DNA of 41,998 nt from Candidatus Bathyarchaeota archaeon (GTDB lineage: Archaea > Thermoproteota > Bathyarchaeia > Bathyarchaeales > Bathycorpusculaceae): NCBI GenBank assembly GCA_003133625.1, contig PKYH01000122.1:1-41998 (forward strand), given 5' to 3'. Of the stretch, positions 7,733-15,771 are shown one piece after another. Both the position numbers and the translations under genes were made by a program. Each line of letters opens with the position of its first letter. The first letter of the stretch is position 1. Below the pieces are notes generated by a model. The model was not told the origin of the DNA, did no database searches, and saw only the letters and a list, made by a program, of their open reading frames with translations.

Positions 7733-8449
7733 TTAGCGTTTTTGTTTGAGGATTTCTTTTCCGATGGCTTCTATTTGTTGGCCGGAGTAGTTGTTAGAGC
7801 TTCCGTGTGTGGTTATGTAGTTGGGTAGTTGAGGAAGTTTGAGGATGGAGACTGTGGGATTGTTCAAGTGAAGAGTGGCATGGTTGTTTGTAAAGACTAC
7901 GATGCCTTCAACCCAAACACCCAGCGACCTAAAAGCCTGCGAAGAATCAATTATGTGTTTTATTTTGGAAGCGTTCCTTTTGACTTGCCGGCTTGGGCTG
8001 CCCTTGAAGTTACGCTTACCGACTCTTTGCCACTCGTCGCCATTGCAGGTTATGTCGCCGCTCCAATTCTTCGTCTCCAAAACAAAGATGCCACTAGGCC
8101 CAAGGACGACATGGTCGATGTCGCCATCGCCGTTATGTAGATACAGGTCGTTCATGAGGATGTAGTCGTCGCTCAGCTTGCTGCTTAGGAGTTTAGCTAC
8201 TTGTTTTTCGCCTTCCCAACCTCCACTGTAAATTCGGTACTTACGCAGGTAAAAATAAAACGCAACTAACGGCACCAGCGAAACCAACAGCCCAGCCTCT
8301 TCAAAAATGCTCAAGCTTAGGGTGAAGAGCACTCTTAAACTTAAAGCGAAAAAGATTAAGCCAAACAAGACTAAGCAAAGAATCGCTTTTGCCAAGTTTT
8401 TTCTGACCTGGTTTTTTAGGTAGTTGCTGGACCCTTTCATCTTTCGCAT
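7733..8449 (-). CDS. Membrane-anchored NERD-domain protein
   Basis: The 238-residue product has two N-terminal hydrophobic helices (about 20-45 and 50-68) followed by a NERD (nuclease-related) domain. The restriction-endonuclease-like core is visible as GGWEGEKQVAKLL (about 76-88), then GDIDHVVLGPSGIFVLETKN (about 110-129), containing the D...E-x-K catalytic triad pattern. The C-terminal part VVFTNNHATL matches the last NERD strand. NERD proteins are suspected of nucleic-acid processing, but their role is unproven, and the membrane anchor suggests action at the membrane. The neighbouring genes do not indicate a defence island. ATG 8449 is used; ATG 8440 is an alternative and neither has a clear ribosome site. 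Confidence 0.8.
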   Translation of the reverse strand: MRKMKGSSNYLKNQVRKNLAKAILCLVLFGLIFFALSLRVLFTLSLSIFEEAGLLVSLVPLVAFYFYLRKYRIYSGGWEGEKQVAKLLSSKLSDDYILMNDLYLHNGDGDIDHVVLGPSGIFVLETKNWSGDITCNGDEWQRVGKRNFKGSPSRQVKRNASKIKHIIDSSQAFRSLGVWVEGIVVFTNNHATLHLNNPTVSILKLPQLPNYITTHGSSNNYSGQQIEAIGKEILKQKR

Positions 8450-8635
8450 GCATTAACCGCTCTATGGAGGTTTCATTAACCTTGTAACTTATATTACCCT
8501 ATGGCACTCCAACCCATAACTTGCAGAGTAAGAGAGCGCAAGTTTAAGCCTGTTCTTTATGCGGAACGGAGGTGTTCTCTAGGGAGAGCTATAAGACTCT
8601 TGTTTAATCTATCTCGGTTATACGGTGATGCATGT

Positions 8636-9577
8636 ATGACGTTTAAGAGAGTTAAAAGCAGGGTAAAGGTGTTAATGCTATGCTTGCTCATGGCAAGTGT
8701 GCTAAGCCCAATTTTGTTGACAAGTGTAAAAGCGCAAAACAGCGGAGTCACTGTTGGCTATTGGCCTTTAGACGAAGTTAAATCAAGCGGTTACAACGTA
8801 ATAACCCCTGACTCGACAGGTGTAAACCCTGGCATTGTAGCAGGCACTCCTGAGCCTACGCTGGTGGATGGCAAAATTGGCAAAGCTATGCAGTTTAACG
8901 GACAAAACTTCGTGTACATCCCCATAAAATTCATCGTTGGCTTTCCTCCCACACCACAGCCAATCTATATTCCGGTCTCGCCAAACCTTGACATTCAAAA
9001 ATACGTCCAAATTGAAGCATGGATTAACGTTCCAGGATTAAAAAACGCAACCTACAACAACATCGTTGTTAAATGCAACCATCCAGATCAAGCCGCCTCC
9101 TGGCAGAACACCACCAGAGTCCTCGGACTAGCCCTAAGAGCAGGTGCACCTGAAAACGGCGTACAATATGTTGAAGGAGCACTTAGCGGTTTTGTGTCAA
9201 CTGACACTGGAGGATTCAACGAGATAGTGACAACCCAACCAGTTTCTTTGAACCAGTGGATTCAGGTTGAATTTGCTCGGACTTCCACAGGCATGCACCT
9301 CTACATTAACGGTTACGAACAAAGCGTTAATTTGATTCATGGAGTTCAAAACCCGCAAGGCAACATAGTTAATGGAACAGAATACTACTTTGGGCATGAT
9401 GGACTAGCAACCATCGACGACGTTCGCATTGTCGATTTAGATCCCCAAGTTTCAGAGGCTGCGTTTGACATTGGACCTAACATTATGATGGCAATAATAG
9501 TGGTGTCAGTGATTTTTGCAGTAGCGTGGCTATTGCGCAGAGTAATTCAATTGTGGCTGATTCGACCCAAACTCTAA
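8636..9577 (+). CDS. Secreted LamG/concanavalin-like protein with C-terminal membrane anchor
   Basis: The 313-residue product starts with a classical signal peptide: basic FKRVKSRVK, a hydrophobic core LMLCLLMASVLSPILL, then a likely cleavage after VKA. It is followed by a LamG/concanavalin A-like jelly roll: GYWPLDE, KIGKAMQFNGQNFVYIP, IEAWIN, WIQVEFAR, LYINGYEQ and IDDVRI are typical strands. A transmembrane helix (about 284-302) and basic tail RRVIQLWLIRPK anchor it at the cell surface. LamG domains bind glycans or proteins; no catalytic domain is attached. ATG 8636 is chosen because GGTGAT lies 7 nt upstream and the signal peptide begins there; the frame is open back to 8501 but that part looks non-coding. 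Confidence 0.8.
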   Translation: MTFKRVKSRVKVLMLCLLMASVLSPILLTSVKAQNSGVTVGYWPLDEVKSSGYNVITPDSTGVNPGIVAGTPEPTLVDGKIGKAMQFNGQNFVYIPIKFIVGFPPTPQPIYIPVSPNLDIQKYVQIEAWINVPGLKNATYNNIVVKCNHPDQAASWQNTTRVLGLALRAGAPENGVQYVEGALSGFVSTDTGGFNEIVTTQPVSLNQWIQVEFARTSTGMHLYINGYEQSVNLIHGVQNPQGNIVNGTEYYFGHDGLATIDDVRIVDLDPQVSEAAFDIGPNIMMAIIVVSVIFAVAWLLRRVIQLWLIRPKL

Positions 9578-9613
9578 AGGCTCCAAAATTTAAGGAAAAA
9601 CGGTGGGGTTGAT

Positions 9614-10786
9614 GTGGGAACCGGACTTAAACTCCTCGAGTTGATGCTTCGGCAAAAACTCTTAGGCAAGGGTCTGGAGGGAGACCCCAACACTCCCCTT
9701 ATTGTATCGTACGCCGTAACTAAAGCCTGCAACCTTCGATGCCTTCACTGTCACGTTTCAGCCAATGAAGCCATGCCAAACGAGCTTAACGTCAGAGAAG
9801 CAATGCACGCCATAGATGAGATGGCGAATCTTGGAACTGAAGCTTTGATTTTCAGCGGCGGGGAGCCTCTTCTCAGAAAAGACTTCGTTTTGACACTTGC
9901 GGAATATTGCGATGACGTCGGCATTATAACAGCTATGCTTTCAAATGGATTGTTGATTAACCATAAAGTAGCCTTGGAACTGAAAGATGCCGGAATTAAA
10001 GCGATAGGCATACCGATTGATTCAATTGACCCTGAAAGCCACGATAAACTCAGAAATGTGCCAGGCACCTTCAAAAAAGCAGTAGCAGCAATCCAAGCCT
10101 GCCTAGACATGGACCTAGAAGTAATCGTCACCACCATGGCGTTGAAAGACACGTTTAACGAAATACCGAAAAGAATAGAATTTTTAGCCAACCTAGGCGT
10201 CGACGAAGTTGCCGTTTACGACTTAGTTCCAGTAGGACGAGGAAAAGACGTCATGGATCAGGCAATGACTCAAGAACAACGAGTCAGCCTAATACGGTAC
10301 CTGCAAGCGAAGCAAGAAGAAACCGAAATGGTCTTCACCATGTCAGGCGGACAACCGCTTTATCCAGAAATCGCCATGGAAATCCACAAGTCACACGACA
10401 CAAAACCAAAAGATTTACTGCTCAAAGAGTTCTGGATACATAACGCAGTCGGATGCCACGCAGGCATACTATACTTCAGTTTGCGCCCGGACGGAGATGT
10501 TTACCCCTGCACTTTTCTGCCAATTAAAGCTGGAAACATCCGGGAGCAAAGCCTAACTGATATTTGGCGCAACTCAAAAATCCTTAACACTCTAAGGCAA
10601 CGAAACGCTTTGAAAGGAAAATGCGGAGCCTGCGAATACAGAGAAACATGCGGAGGATGCAGAGGCAGAGCTTATGCTTGCACAGGAGACTATTTGGAGA
10701 CAGACCCTGCTTGCTTGCACGACTTAATGGTGGAAGAGAATGTTTACCCGAATAATGTGAAGCGTTTCGGATGGTGCGTTGGCTAG
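9614..10786 (+). CDS. Radical SAM/SPASM domain protein
   Basis: The 390-residue protein contains the radical SAM cluster motif CNLRCLHC (about residues 39-46), SAM-binding FSGGEPLLR (about 81-89) and a C-terminal SPASM-type region with further cysteines: CHAG, GDVYPC, and CGACEYRETCGGCRGRAYAC, which should bind one or two extra [4Fe-4S] clusters. This architecture is shared by peptide-maturing enzymes and by the AhbC/AhbD/NirJ haem pathway proteins; the spacing and the C-terminal DPAC resemble the latter, but no haem gene or precursor peptide is adjacent. The GTG start is supported by GGTGGGGTTGAT. An ATG two bases earlier is in a different frame. Substrate not assignable. Confidence 0.85.
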   Translation: MGTGLKLLELMLRQKLLGKGLEGDPNTPLIVSYAVTKACNLRCLHCHVSANEAMPNELNVREAMHAIDEMANLGTEALIFSGGEPLLRKDFVLTLAEYCDDVGIITAMLSNGLLINHKVALELKDAGIKAIGIPIDSIDPESHDKLRNVPGTFKKAVAAIQACLDMDLEVIVTTMALKDTFNEIPKRIEFLANLGVDEVAVYDLVPVGRGKDVMDQAMTQEQRVSLIRYLQAKQEETEMVFTMSGGQPLYPEIAMEIHKSHDTKPKDLLLKEFWIHNAVGCHAGILYFSLRPDGDVYPCTFLPIKAGNIREQSLTDIWRNSKILNTLRQRNALKGKCGACEYRETCGGCRGRAYACTGDYLETDPACLHDLMVEENVYPNNVKRFGWCVG

Positions 10787-10919
10787 GCTTCTTGCTTGAA
10801 GCTACTTGTAATCCAAAAATTAGTTTATTGAGACTAAAAGAAAAAATGAAAAATCAAAAACAAAATTGATGCTTTTAATAATGGGTGTAAGTCTCAAAAG
10901 AGACTTCTAGTTCAGCGAG

Positions 10920-12329
10920 CTATTTCTTGTTCATTAGGTATTCATGCATTGCTTTTGCTGCGCGTTTGCCTGCTCCCATTGCGCTGATGACTGTTGCTGC
11001 TCCTGTAGCTACGTCTCCGCCCGCGTAAACACCGTCTAAGCTTGTTTTGCCAACTTCGTTAACGCATATTGTTCCGTGTCTTGGGTCGCTTTGTAAGCCG
11101 TCTGTTGTTCGCTGGATAATTGGGTTTGGTGTTTGACCGATGGCAACGATTACTGTGTCAACGTCCATTGTGAATTCTGAGCCTGGAACTTCTTTTACTC
11201 CACGTCTGCCTTTTGCATCAGGTTCAGTGAGTTCCATTGCGATGCATTTCATGCTTTTAACCCAGCCTTTCTCGTCACCGTAAAACTCGAGTGGTGCAGC
11301 AAGGAACTTGCAGACCAAGCCTTCTTCTTCCGCGTTTTCGATTTCTTCGTGTCTTGCTGGCAACTCAGTACGTGAGCGTCTGTAAAGCAAGCAAACGTCA
11401 GCGCCAAGCCGCATGCTGCTTCTTGCGCAGTCCATGGCAACGTTTCCGCCGCCGATGACGACTACGTGTTTGCCGATGCGTATTGGTGTGTCGTACTCTG
11501 GGAAAGCGAAGGCTTTCATCAAGTTAACGCGGATAAGGAATTCGTTGGCTGAGTAAATTCCGCCAAGGTTTTCTCCTGGGCAACCAGTGAACTGGGGCAA
11601 GCCTGCGCCGCTACCGATGAATACTGCCTCATAACCGTCCTTCATGAGTTCTGGAATAGTGTGAATCCTTCCAACCAAGTTGCCAACGCGCAAGTCAACA
11701 CCCAATTTCTGAATGTAAGCAACCTCATTTTGCACGATGGCTTTTGGTAAACGGAACTCTGGAATACCATACGACAACACCCCACCGCCAACATGCAAAG
11801 CTTCAAACATTGTAACGTCATGACCAAGCTTCACCAAGTCAGCAGCAGCCGTTAATCCAGCTGGACCTGCACCAACAATTGCTATTTTTTTGCCTGTTGG
11901 TGGAGCTTTCTGCGGAATCTGAGAGCCGTTATCTCGTTCCCAATCTGCAAGAAAACGTTCTAAGCGTCCGACGCTGATTGGATCACCCATCTTGCCGACG
12001 ACACATTTAGCTTGACATTGTACTTCTTGAGGGCAAACTCTTCCGCAAACAGCGGGCAACGCATTCTTCGCCTTTATGAGAGCTATGCCTTCAGCATACT
12101 TCTTTTCTTTAAGCAGCTTAATGAACGCTGGAATAGGAACATCCACAGGACAACCAGTTATACATTGAGGCTTAGGACACTGCAAACAACGATTAGCTTC
12201 TTCTTGAGCTTCAGCTTCAGTGTAACCTAAAGCGACCTCATTAAAGTTTTTAGCGCGTACTTTTGGATCTTGCTTAGCCATTTCTACGGCTTTCTTGTTT
12301 AATTTTGGTTTAGGCTTTGTTTCTGCCAC
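10920..12329 (-). CDS. NADPH-dependent glutamate synthase-like flavoprotein (NfnB/SudA type)
   Basis: The 469-residue protein belongs to the GltD/NfnB family. The N-terminal iron-sulphur motifs are CLQCPKPQCITGCP (Cys48, 51, 56, 60) and CGRVCPQEVQCQAKC (about 94-108). The FAD-binding motif is IVGAGPAGLTAA (about 152) and the NADP-binding motif VIGGGNVAMDCARS (about 290), followed by YRRSRTELPA. No large GltB subunit is present. The gene directly follows an NfnA-like subunit, so a ferredoxin:NADP transhydrogenase or sulphide dehydrogenase-type heterodimer is more likely than glutamate synthase. GTG 12329 is chosen because GGAGGT sits 7 nt upstream; GTG 12344 lies inside that site. It overlaps nfnA by 20 nt, which suggests translational coupling. 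Confidence 0.88.
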   Translation of the reverse strand: MAETKPKPKLNKKAVEMAKQDPKVRAKNFNEVALGYTEAEAQEEANRCLQCPKPQCITGCPVDVPIPAFIKLLKEKKYAEGIALIKAKNALPAVCGRVCPQEVQCQAKCVVGKMGDPISVGRLERFLADWERDNGSQIPQKAPPTGKKIAIVGAGPAGLTAAADLVKLGHDVTMFEALHVGGGVLSYGIPEFRLPKAIVQNEVAYIQKLGVDLRVGNLVGRIHTIPELMKDGYEAVFIGSGAGLPQFTGCPGENLGGIYSANEFLIRVNLMKAFAFPEYDTPIRIGKHVVVIGGGNVAMDCARSSMRLGADVCLLYRRSRTELPARHEEIENAEEEGLVCKFLAAPLEFYGDEKGWVKSMKCIAMELTEPDAKGRRGVKEVPGSEFTMDVDTVIVAIGQTPNPIIQRTTDGLQSDPRHGTICVNEVGKTSLDGVYAGGDVATGAATVISAMGAGKRAAKAMHEYLMNKK

Positions 12330-13155
12330 ACTTACAACCTCCACTCATTTCCCACAACACTGAACTTAATCGTTCTTCGGGAAGCATTGTACGTTGACGT
12401 AGTATCAACTGGTCAAAGTCAGTTTTGTGACCGTCAAATTCTGGACCGTCAACACAGCCAAACATCATTTTGCCATCAACTGTGACACGGCATACTCCGC
12501 ACATGCCCATGCCATCAATCATTATAGGCGTTAAAGTTACAATCGTTGGAATGCCATAAGGCTTGGTGATTTCGCTTACATCCTTCATCAGGATTACTGG
12601 TCCCATAACGATGCAGCGGTCAAACTTTTCCTTCTTGAGTAAGTCTTTAAGGAAATCTAATCCTTTGTAACCTTTTGAACCATCATCAGTTGCTATGTAA
12701 ACTTTGTCGCTCATGGCTTTAGCTTCATCTTCCATCATTATGAACTCCTTTGTCCTAGCGCCGAGAACAGTGGTTACGTTGTTGCCTGCTGCTTTCATGG
12801 CTTTAACCTGCAACAGCAACGGCGCAATCATCACGCTTCCGCCGACACAGAGGACTTTGCCGAAGTTTTTGACTTCAGACGGATTGCCAAGTGGACCTGT
12901 AACGTTATCGATGCATTCGCCTTCGTTTAGTAAGCCAAGCGCTTTTGTGGTTTTGCCAACTTCATGGAAAGCAAACGATACTGTTCCTTTCGCTCTGTCA
13001 TATTCGCAGATTGTCAGGGGTATTCGCTCGCCTGCTTTGCCGTTTATGACTATTACGAATTGTCCAACTTGCGATTTAGCTGCAATGTCGGAAGCTTCAA
13101 CTTCAAACAGCTTAATTTTTGGAACAAGTTCTTTTTTAGTTACTATTTTGTACGT
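12310..13155 (-). CDS. NfnA/SudB-type ferredoxin-NADP reductase subunit, non-canonical ACG start
   Basis: The frame encodes about 281 residues with the full NfnA architecture: an FAD-binding beta-barrel beginning YKIVTKKELVP, then GQFVIVI and GERIPLTICEYD, then an NAD-binding domain containing VLCVGGSVMIAPLL, then the C-terminal [2Fe-2S] site (MCGVCRVTV and FGCVDGPEFDG). No ATG, GTG or TTG occurs in frame between the upstream stop (13180-13182) and 12834, yet the first 107 codons are clearly conserved coding sequence. ACG at 13155 is placed exactly where relatives have their initiator methionine (M-YKIV), and GGAGG (13166-13170) precedes it by 10 nt. Either ACG is used, or the base is an assembly error. 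The gene overlaps the upstream ferredoxin-MvhD gene by 13 nt and nfnB by 20 nt. Confidence 0.8.
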   Translation of the reverse strand, partial: TYKIVTKKELVPKIKLFEVEASDIAAKSQVGQFVIVINGKAGERIPLTICEYDRAKGTVSFAFHEVGKTTKALGLLNEGECIDNVTGPLGNPSEVKNFGKVLCVGGSVMIAPLLLQVKAMKAAGNNVTTVLGARTKEFIMMEDEAKAMSDKVYIATDDGSKGYKGLDFLKDLLKKEKFDRCIVMGPVILMKDVSEITKPYGIPTIVTLTPIMIDGMGMCGVCRVTVDGKMMFGCVDGPEFDGHKTDFDQLILRQRTMLPEERLSSVLWEMSGGCKCGRNKA

Positions 13156-14369
13156 TTTGCTTTCGCCTCCACAGCTATTTCACGTCTTGGTAACGCTGAA
13201 ATTTTCTTATAGAAAGCATCCAGTTTCTGATTGAAGTCGCCAGCACATCTTGGTGACTCCTCATAAAGTTCGAATCGATCAAGCAGATTCTTCTTTTTCA
13301 ACACATTCAATAATACGCCCAAGTTGCGCTCTGCAGTGTCTTTGCCTTCTTGAAGTTTGCAGTCTTTAGATGGGCACACGACAGCCATTACACCGTCGAA
13401 ACCGCAGTTTAATGCGTTGACGACGTGAACTGGATCTAAGGATTTGAAGCATGGAACTTCAAGGGCTAACACGTTTTTGCCTGCAAACGCGCTGTTAGGA
13501 TTGTCTAAAGCTGAGAATTCTGACCATTGGCAAACGAACGCAAGAACTGCTGGACCGTGGTTTTTAGCTTTCAATTGTGCAATTGAATTCCCATAACGGT
13601 TTACTACGTTTTCAAACTCGAAGCCTTTCACTTGAATAGCGTGATGTGGACAAACCAGTTGGCATGCGCCACAGCCGACGCATTTCTCTTCGTTTACTTT
13701 TGGAGTAGCAAACGATTCAAACTCAAGCGCTTTATACGGGCAGATAAAGATGCATTTGCCACAGCCCACGCATTCTTGAACATCATAAACCGCTTTGCGG
13801 GAGAACTTTACTATTCTAACTGCGTTTTCATCGAAGCCTAATTGTTTGAGGACATTTCTGGCTAAAACGAGTCTTCGAGTGCTTATTTTTGTGCCTTCTT
13901 TATAGCGGCAGAAGGGATCTTCACATTGAACAGAAACAATATTTTTAATGCCTGAATTAAGGGCATCAAAAACAAAGTCGGTTGGAACTCTGCCTGAACA
14001 TGGCAAACGCAACGCAACGTACTTGCCAACTTTTAACCCTTGCTCTTTAAGGATATCTTGGACTTCGCCTGTGGAAGGCGAGTTTCCTCGGCACATTAAA
14101 ACAAGCGTGTCAGCGCCATCTTTGGCTTTTGCACGTGCCTGTTTAACGTAGTTTGAAAGATTATCGTAAGTGTAATATTGCATTTTAATGGCTGAAACAG
14201 GACAAGCACTGTAGCATATGCCACAAACTTGGCAGTCTTGAGTGTTTACTTCAACTTTTCCGGTTGAGTCGCGTTTTATGGCTTCATAAGGGCAAATTGA
14301 TTGGCAAACATAACACCGGCTACATAAATCTTGATTGATTTCCACTACAGCGAGACATTTTTCGCTCAT
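13143..14369 (-). CDS. Duplicated ferredoxin-MvhD electron-transfer protein
   Basis: The 408-residue protein is an internal duplication. It contains a 2[4Fe-4S] ferredoxin with CSRCYVCQSICP (16-27) and CQVCGICYSACP (46-57); an MvhD-type hydrogenase iron-sulphur domain with LPCSGRVPTDFVFDAL, VSVQCEDPFC and KEGTKISTRRL (about 85-190); a second ferredoxin with CVGCGKCIFICP and CVGCGACQLVCP (about 205-250); and a second MvhD domain with VPCFKSLDPVHVVNAL, CPSKDC and QEGKDTAER (about 275-385). MvhD normally links an [NiFe] hydrogenase or formate dehydrogenase to heterodisulphide reductase HdrA. Here it precedes NfnA and NfnB in one operon, so it probably delivers electrons to or from that flavoprotein pair. 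ATG 14369 is preferred to 14387 because AGAGG lies 7 nt upstream. Confidence 0.88.
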   Translation of the reverse strand: MSEKCLAVVEINQDLCSRCYVCQSICPYEAIKRDSTGKVEVNTQDCQVCGICYSACPVSAIKMQYYTYDNLSNYVKQARAKAKDGADTLVLMCRGNSPSTGEVQDILKEQGLKVGKYVALRLPCSGRVPTDFVFDALNSGIKNIVSVQCEDPFCRYKEGTKISTRRLVLARNVLKQLGFDENAVRIVKFSRKAVYDVQECVGCGKCIFICPYKALEFESFATPKVNEEKCVGCGACQLVCPHHAIQVKGFEFENVVNRYGNSIAQLKAKNHGPAVLAFVCQWSEFSALDNPNSAFAGKNVLALEVPCFKSLDPVHVVNALNCGFDGVMAVVCPSKDCKLQEGKDTAERNLGVLLNVLKKKNLLDRFELYEESPRCAGDFNQKLDAFYKKISALPRREIAVEAKAKRTK

Positions 14370-14483
14370 TCTGAAACCTCTTTTCATACACCGCTGCTAC
14401 TTTAAACCTTAAGCATGTTAACATGCTATTTTAAAGCTTTTGAAAGCTTGAAAAGGGTTTTAGAATGATATAATCCTTTCTCT

Positions 14484-15416
14484 CTATTTTCTGTAATATG
14501 GTCGTCGAATGTAACTGTAAGATTCAAGGGCTGCAGTGATGCCTTGACCCACTGCTGTCCCAACCTGCTTGACTGGATGAGTGGTAACATCGCCTGCTGC
14601 GAAAACTCCTGGAAGATTGGTCCGTTGGCGTATGTCAATTTTGATGTATCCATGCTCATCTGTTTCGACACCACAAGCTTTGGCTAATTGGCTGTTAGGT
14701 GCTTCGCCGATTTGAACGAAAACTGCGTCAACTGCTAGTTCGCTGGTTTTTCCTGTTGTGTTGTCGATCAAAGTGACTTGGGTTACTTGTTTGTTGCCTT
14801 TGATTTCTTGAACTTCCGTATTCCACAAGACCCTAACATTCTGTCTTGAGGAAATATCTGCCACTAAAGATTCTTCAGCGCGGAAACCGCTTTTTCTATG
14901 AACCACAACAACTTCAGAGGCAATGCCTGAAAGATAAATTATGGTGGTAGCCGCCGTATTCCCACCGCCAATAACAAGCACTCGTTTGCCTTTGAAAAAT
15001 GGTCCATCGCAAACGCCACAGTAACTTACACCTTTGCCGCGGAATTCTCTTTCACCTTTGACGCCGATTTCCTTGTAATGTGAGCCAGTGGAAAATATTA
15101 CTGATTTAGCTTCATAGGTTGCTCTTGAAGTTTTAACAATTTTCTTTTCACCCATAAGCTCTAATTCAGTTACAGGTTCCAAATCGTGAATGATTGCACC
15201 AAGTTTTCTGCAGTGCGAAGTCATTTTTTCCGCAAGTTCTCCACCACTAATCTCTGCAAAGCCTGGATAATTCACCACTGTTGGAGCATCAGAGATTGTT
15301 CCTCCAGCAAACTTCTCATCTAAAATTAAAGTTTTTAGTCCGCTTCGAACAGCGTAAATTCCAGCTGCCAAACCAGCGGAACCCGCACCGATTATTATGA
15401 CATCCCAGTTCTCCAT
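14484..15416 (-). CDS. trxB: Thioredoxin reductase-like flavoprotein
   Basis: The 310-residue protein has the FAD motif IIGAGSAGLAAGIYA near the N-terminus, the redox-active pair in SYCGVCDGPFF (about residues 134-144) and a second nucleotide motif VIGGGNTAATT (about 152-162) followed by HRKSGFRAE, whose basic residues favour NADPH. The C-terminal FAD motif is GVFAAGDVTTHPVKQVGTAVGQG. It would reduce thioredoxin or a glutaredoxin-like protein in the cytoplasm. The active site CGVC differs from the common CATC/CAVC. No thioredoxin gene lies in the window. ATG 15416 is preferred because GAGATG precedes it by 6 nt; ATG 15425 falls inside that site. It is the likely first gene of, or separately transcribed from, the Nfn operon about 115 nt downstream. 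Confidence 0.92.
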   Translation of the reverse strand: MENWDVIIIGAGSAGLAAGIYAVRSGLKTLILDEKFAGGTISDAPTVVNYPGFAEISGGELAEKMTSHCRKLGAIIHDLEPVTELELMGEKKIVKTSRATYEAKSVIFSTGSHYKEIGVKGEREFRGKGVSYCGVCDGPFFKGKRVLVIGGGNTAATTIIYLSGIASEVVVVHRKSGFRAEESLVADISSRQNVRVLWNTEVQEIKGNKQVTQVTLIDNTTGKTSELAVDAVFVQIGEAPNSQLAKACGVETDEHGYIKIDIRQRTNLPGVFAAGDVTTHPVKQVGTAVGQGITAALESYSYIRRPYYRK

Positions 15417-15558
15417 AATGTGCATCTCTTTTAAGTGAATAGTGGATTAGGGCAGTTTATGAATTGTTCGATTTTTTTAGCTATCCTTTTGTTTGACCAG
15501 TAGATTCACAAGTGAATTTGATTTTGGAACTATCATTATTTTAAGTCAAATAATATCA

Positions 15559-15771
15559 ATGGAAAAAATTACTACGGAAACTCATTTGAAAGAAATAAAA
15601 GTCTTACTCTCAGAACTTAATAAGAAACTCGATTCATTACTGGAAGAAAAAGACACCTGTGCACTTATGCTCTGGCGGAGAAATCTGGATTTTCTTGAAA
15701 AAGAACCTGACACATATTCTTTTAAAGGTATTAAGGCACAGGGAAACTGTAGACATTCAGTAGTTCCTTGA
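15559..15771 (+). CDS. Small coiled-coil protein, unknown
   Basis: The 70-residue frame begins MEKITTETHLKEIKVLLSEL and continues as a heptad-like helix (LKEIKVLLSELNKKLDSLLE), then DTCALMLWRRNLDFLEKEPD and a short C-terminal tail. Composition and helix pattern look like a genuine small protein, possibly an oligomerising or partner-binding peptide. No Shine-Dalgarno is visible, so initiation at ATG 15559 would be leaderless; the frame is open back to 15493. Its last 41 nt overlap the 3' end of the convergent flavodoxin gene, which weakens confidence in the C-terminus. No family recognised. Confidence 0.45.
   Translation: MEKITTETHLKEIKVLLSELNKKLDSLLEEKDTCALMLWRRNLDFLEKEPDTYSFKGIKAQGNCRHSVVP

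Noticed and set aside
7829-8140. Open frame on the plus strand inside the NERD gene
   Set aside because: It is antisense to the NERD domain and has no ribosome site or recognisable motif.
10920-12344. Assignment as glutamate synthase small subunit
   Set aside because: No large GltB subunit or glutaminase domain is nearby, and an NfnA-like partner is directly adjacent, so the NfnB/SudA type is favoured.
12310-12834. GTG 12834 as the start of the NfnA gene
   Set aside because: It removes about 107 residues that match the conserved FAD domain of NfnA and would leave an incomplete protein.
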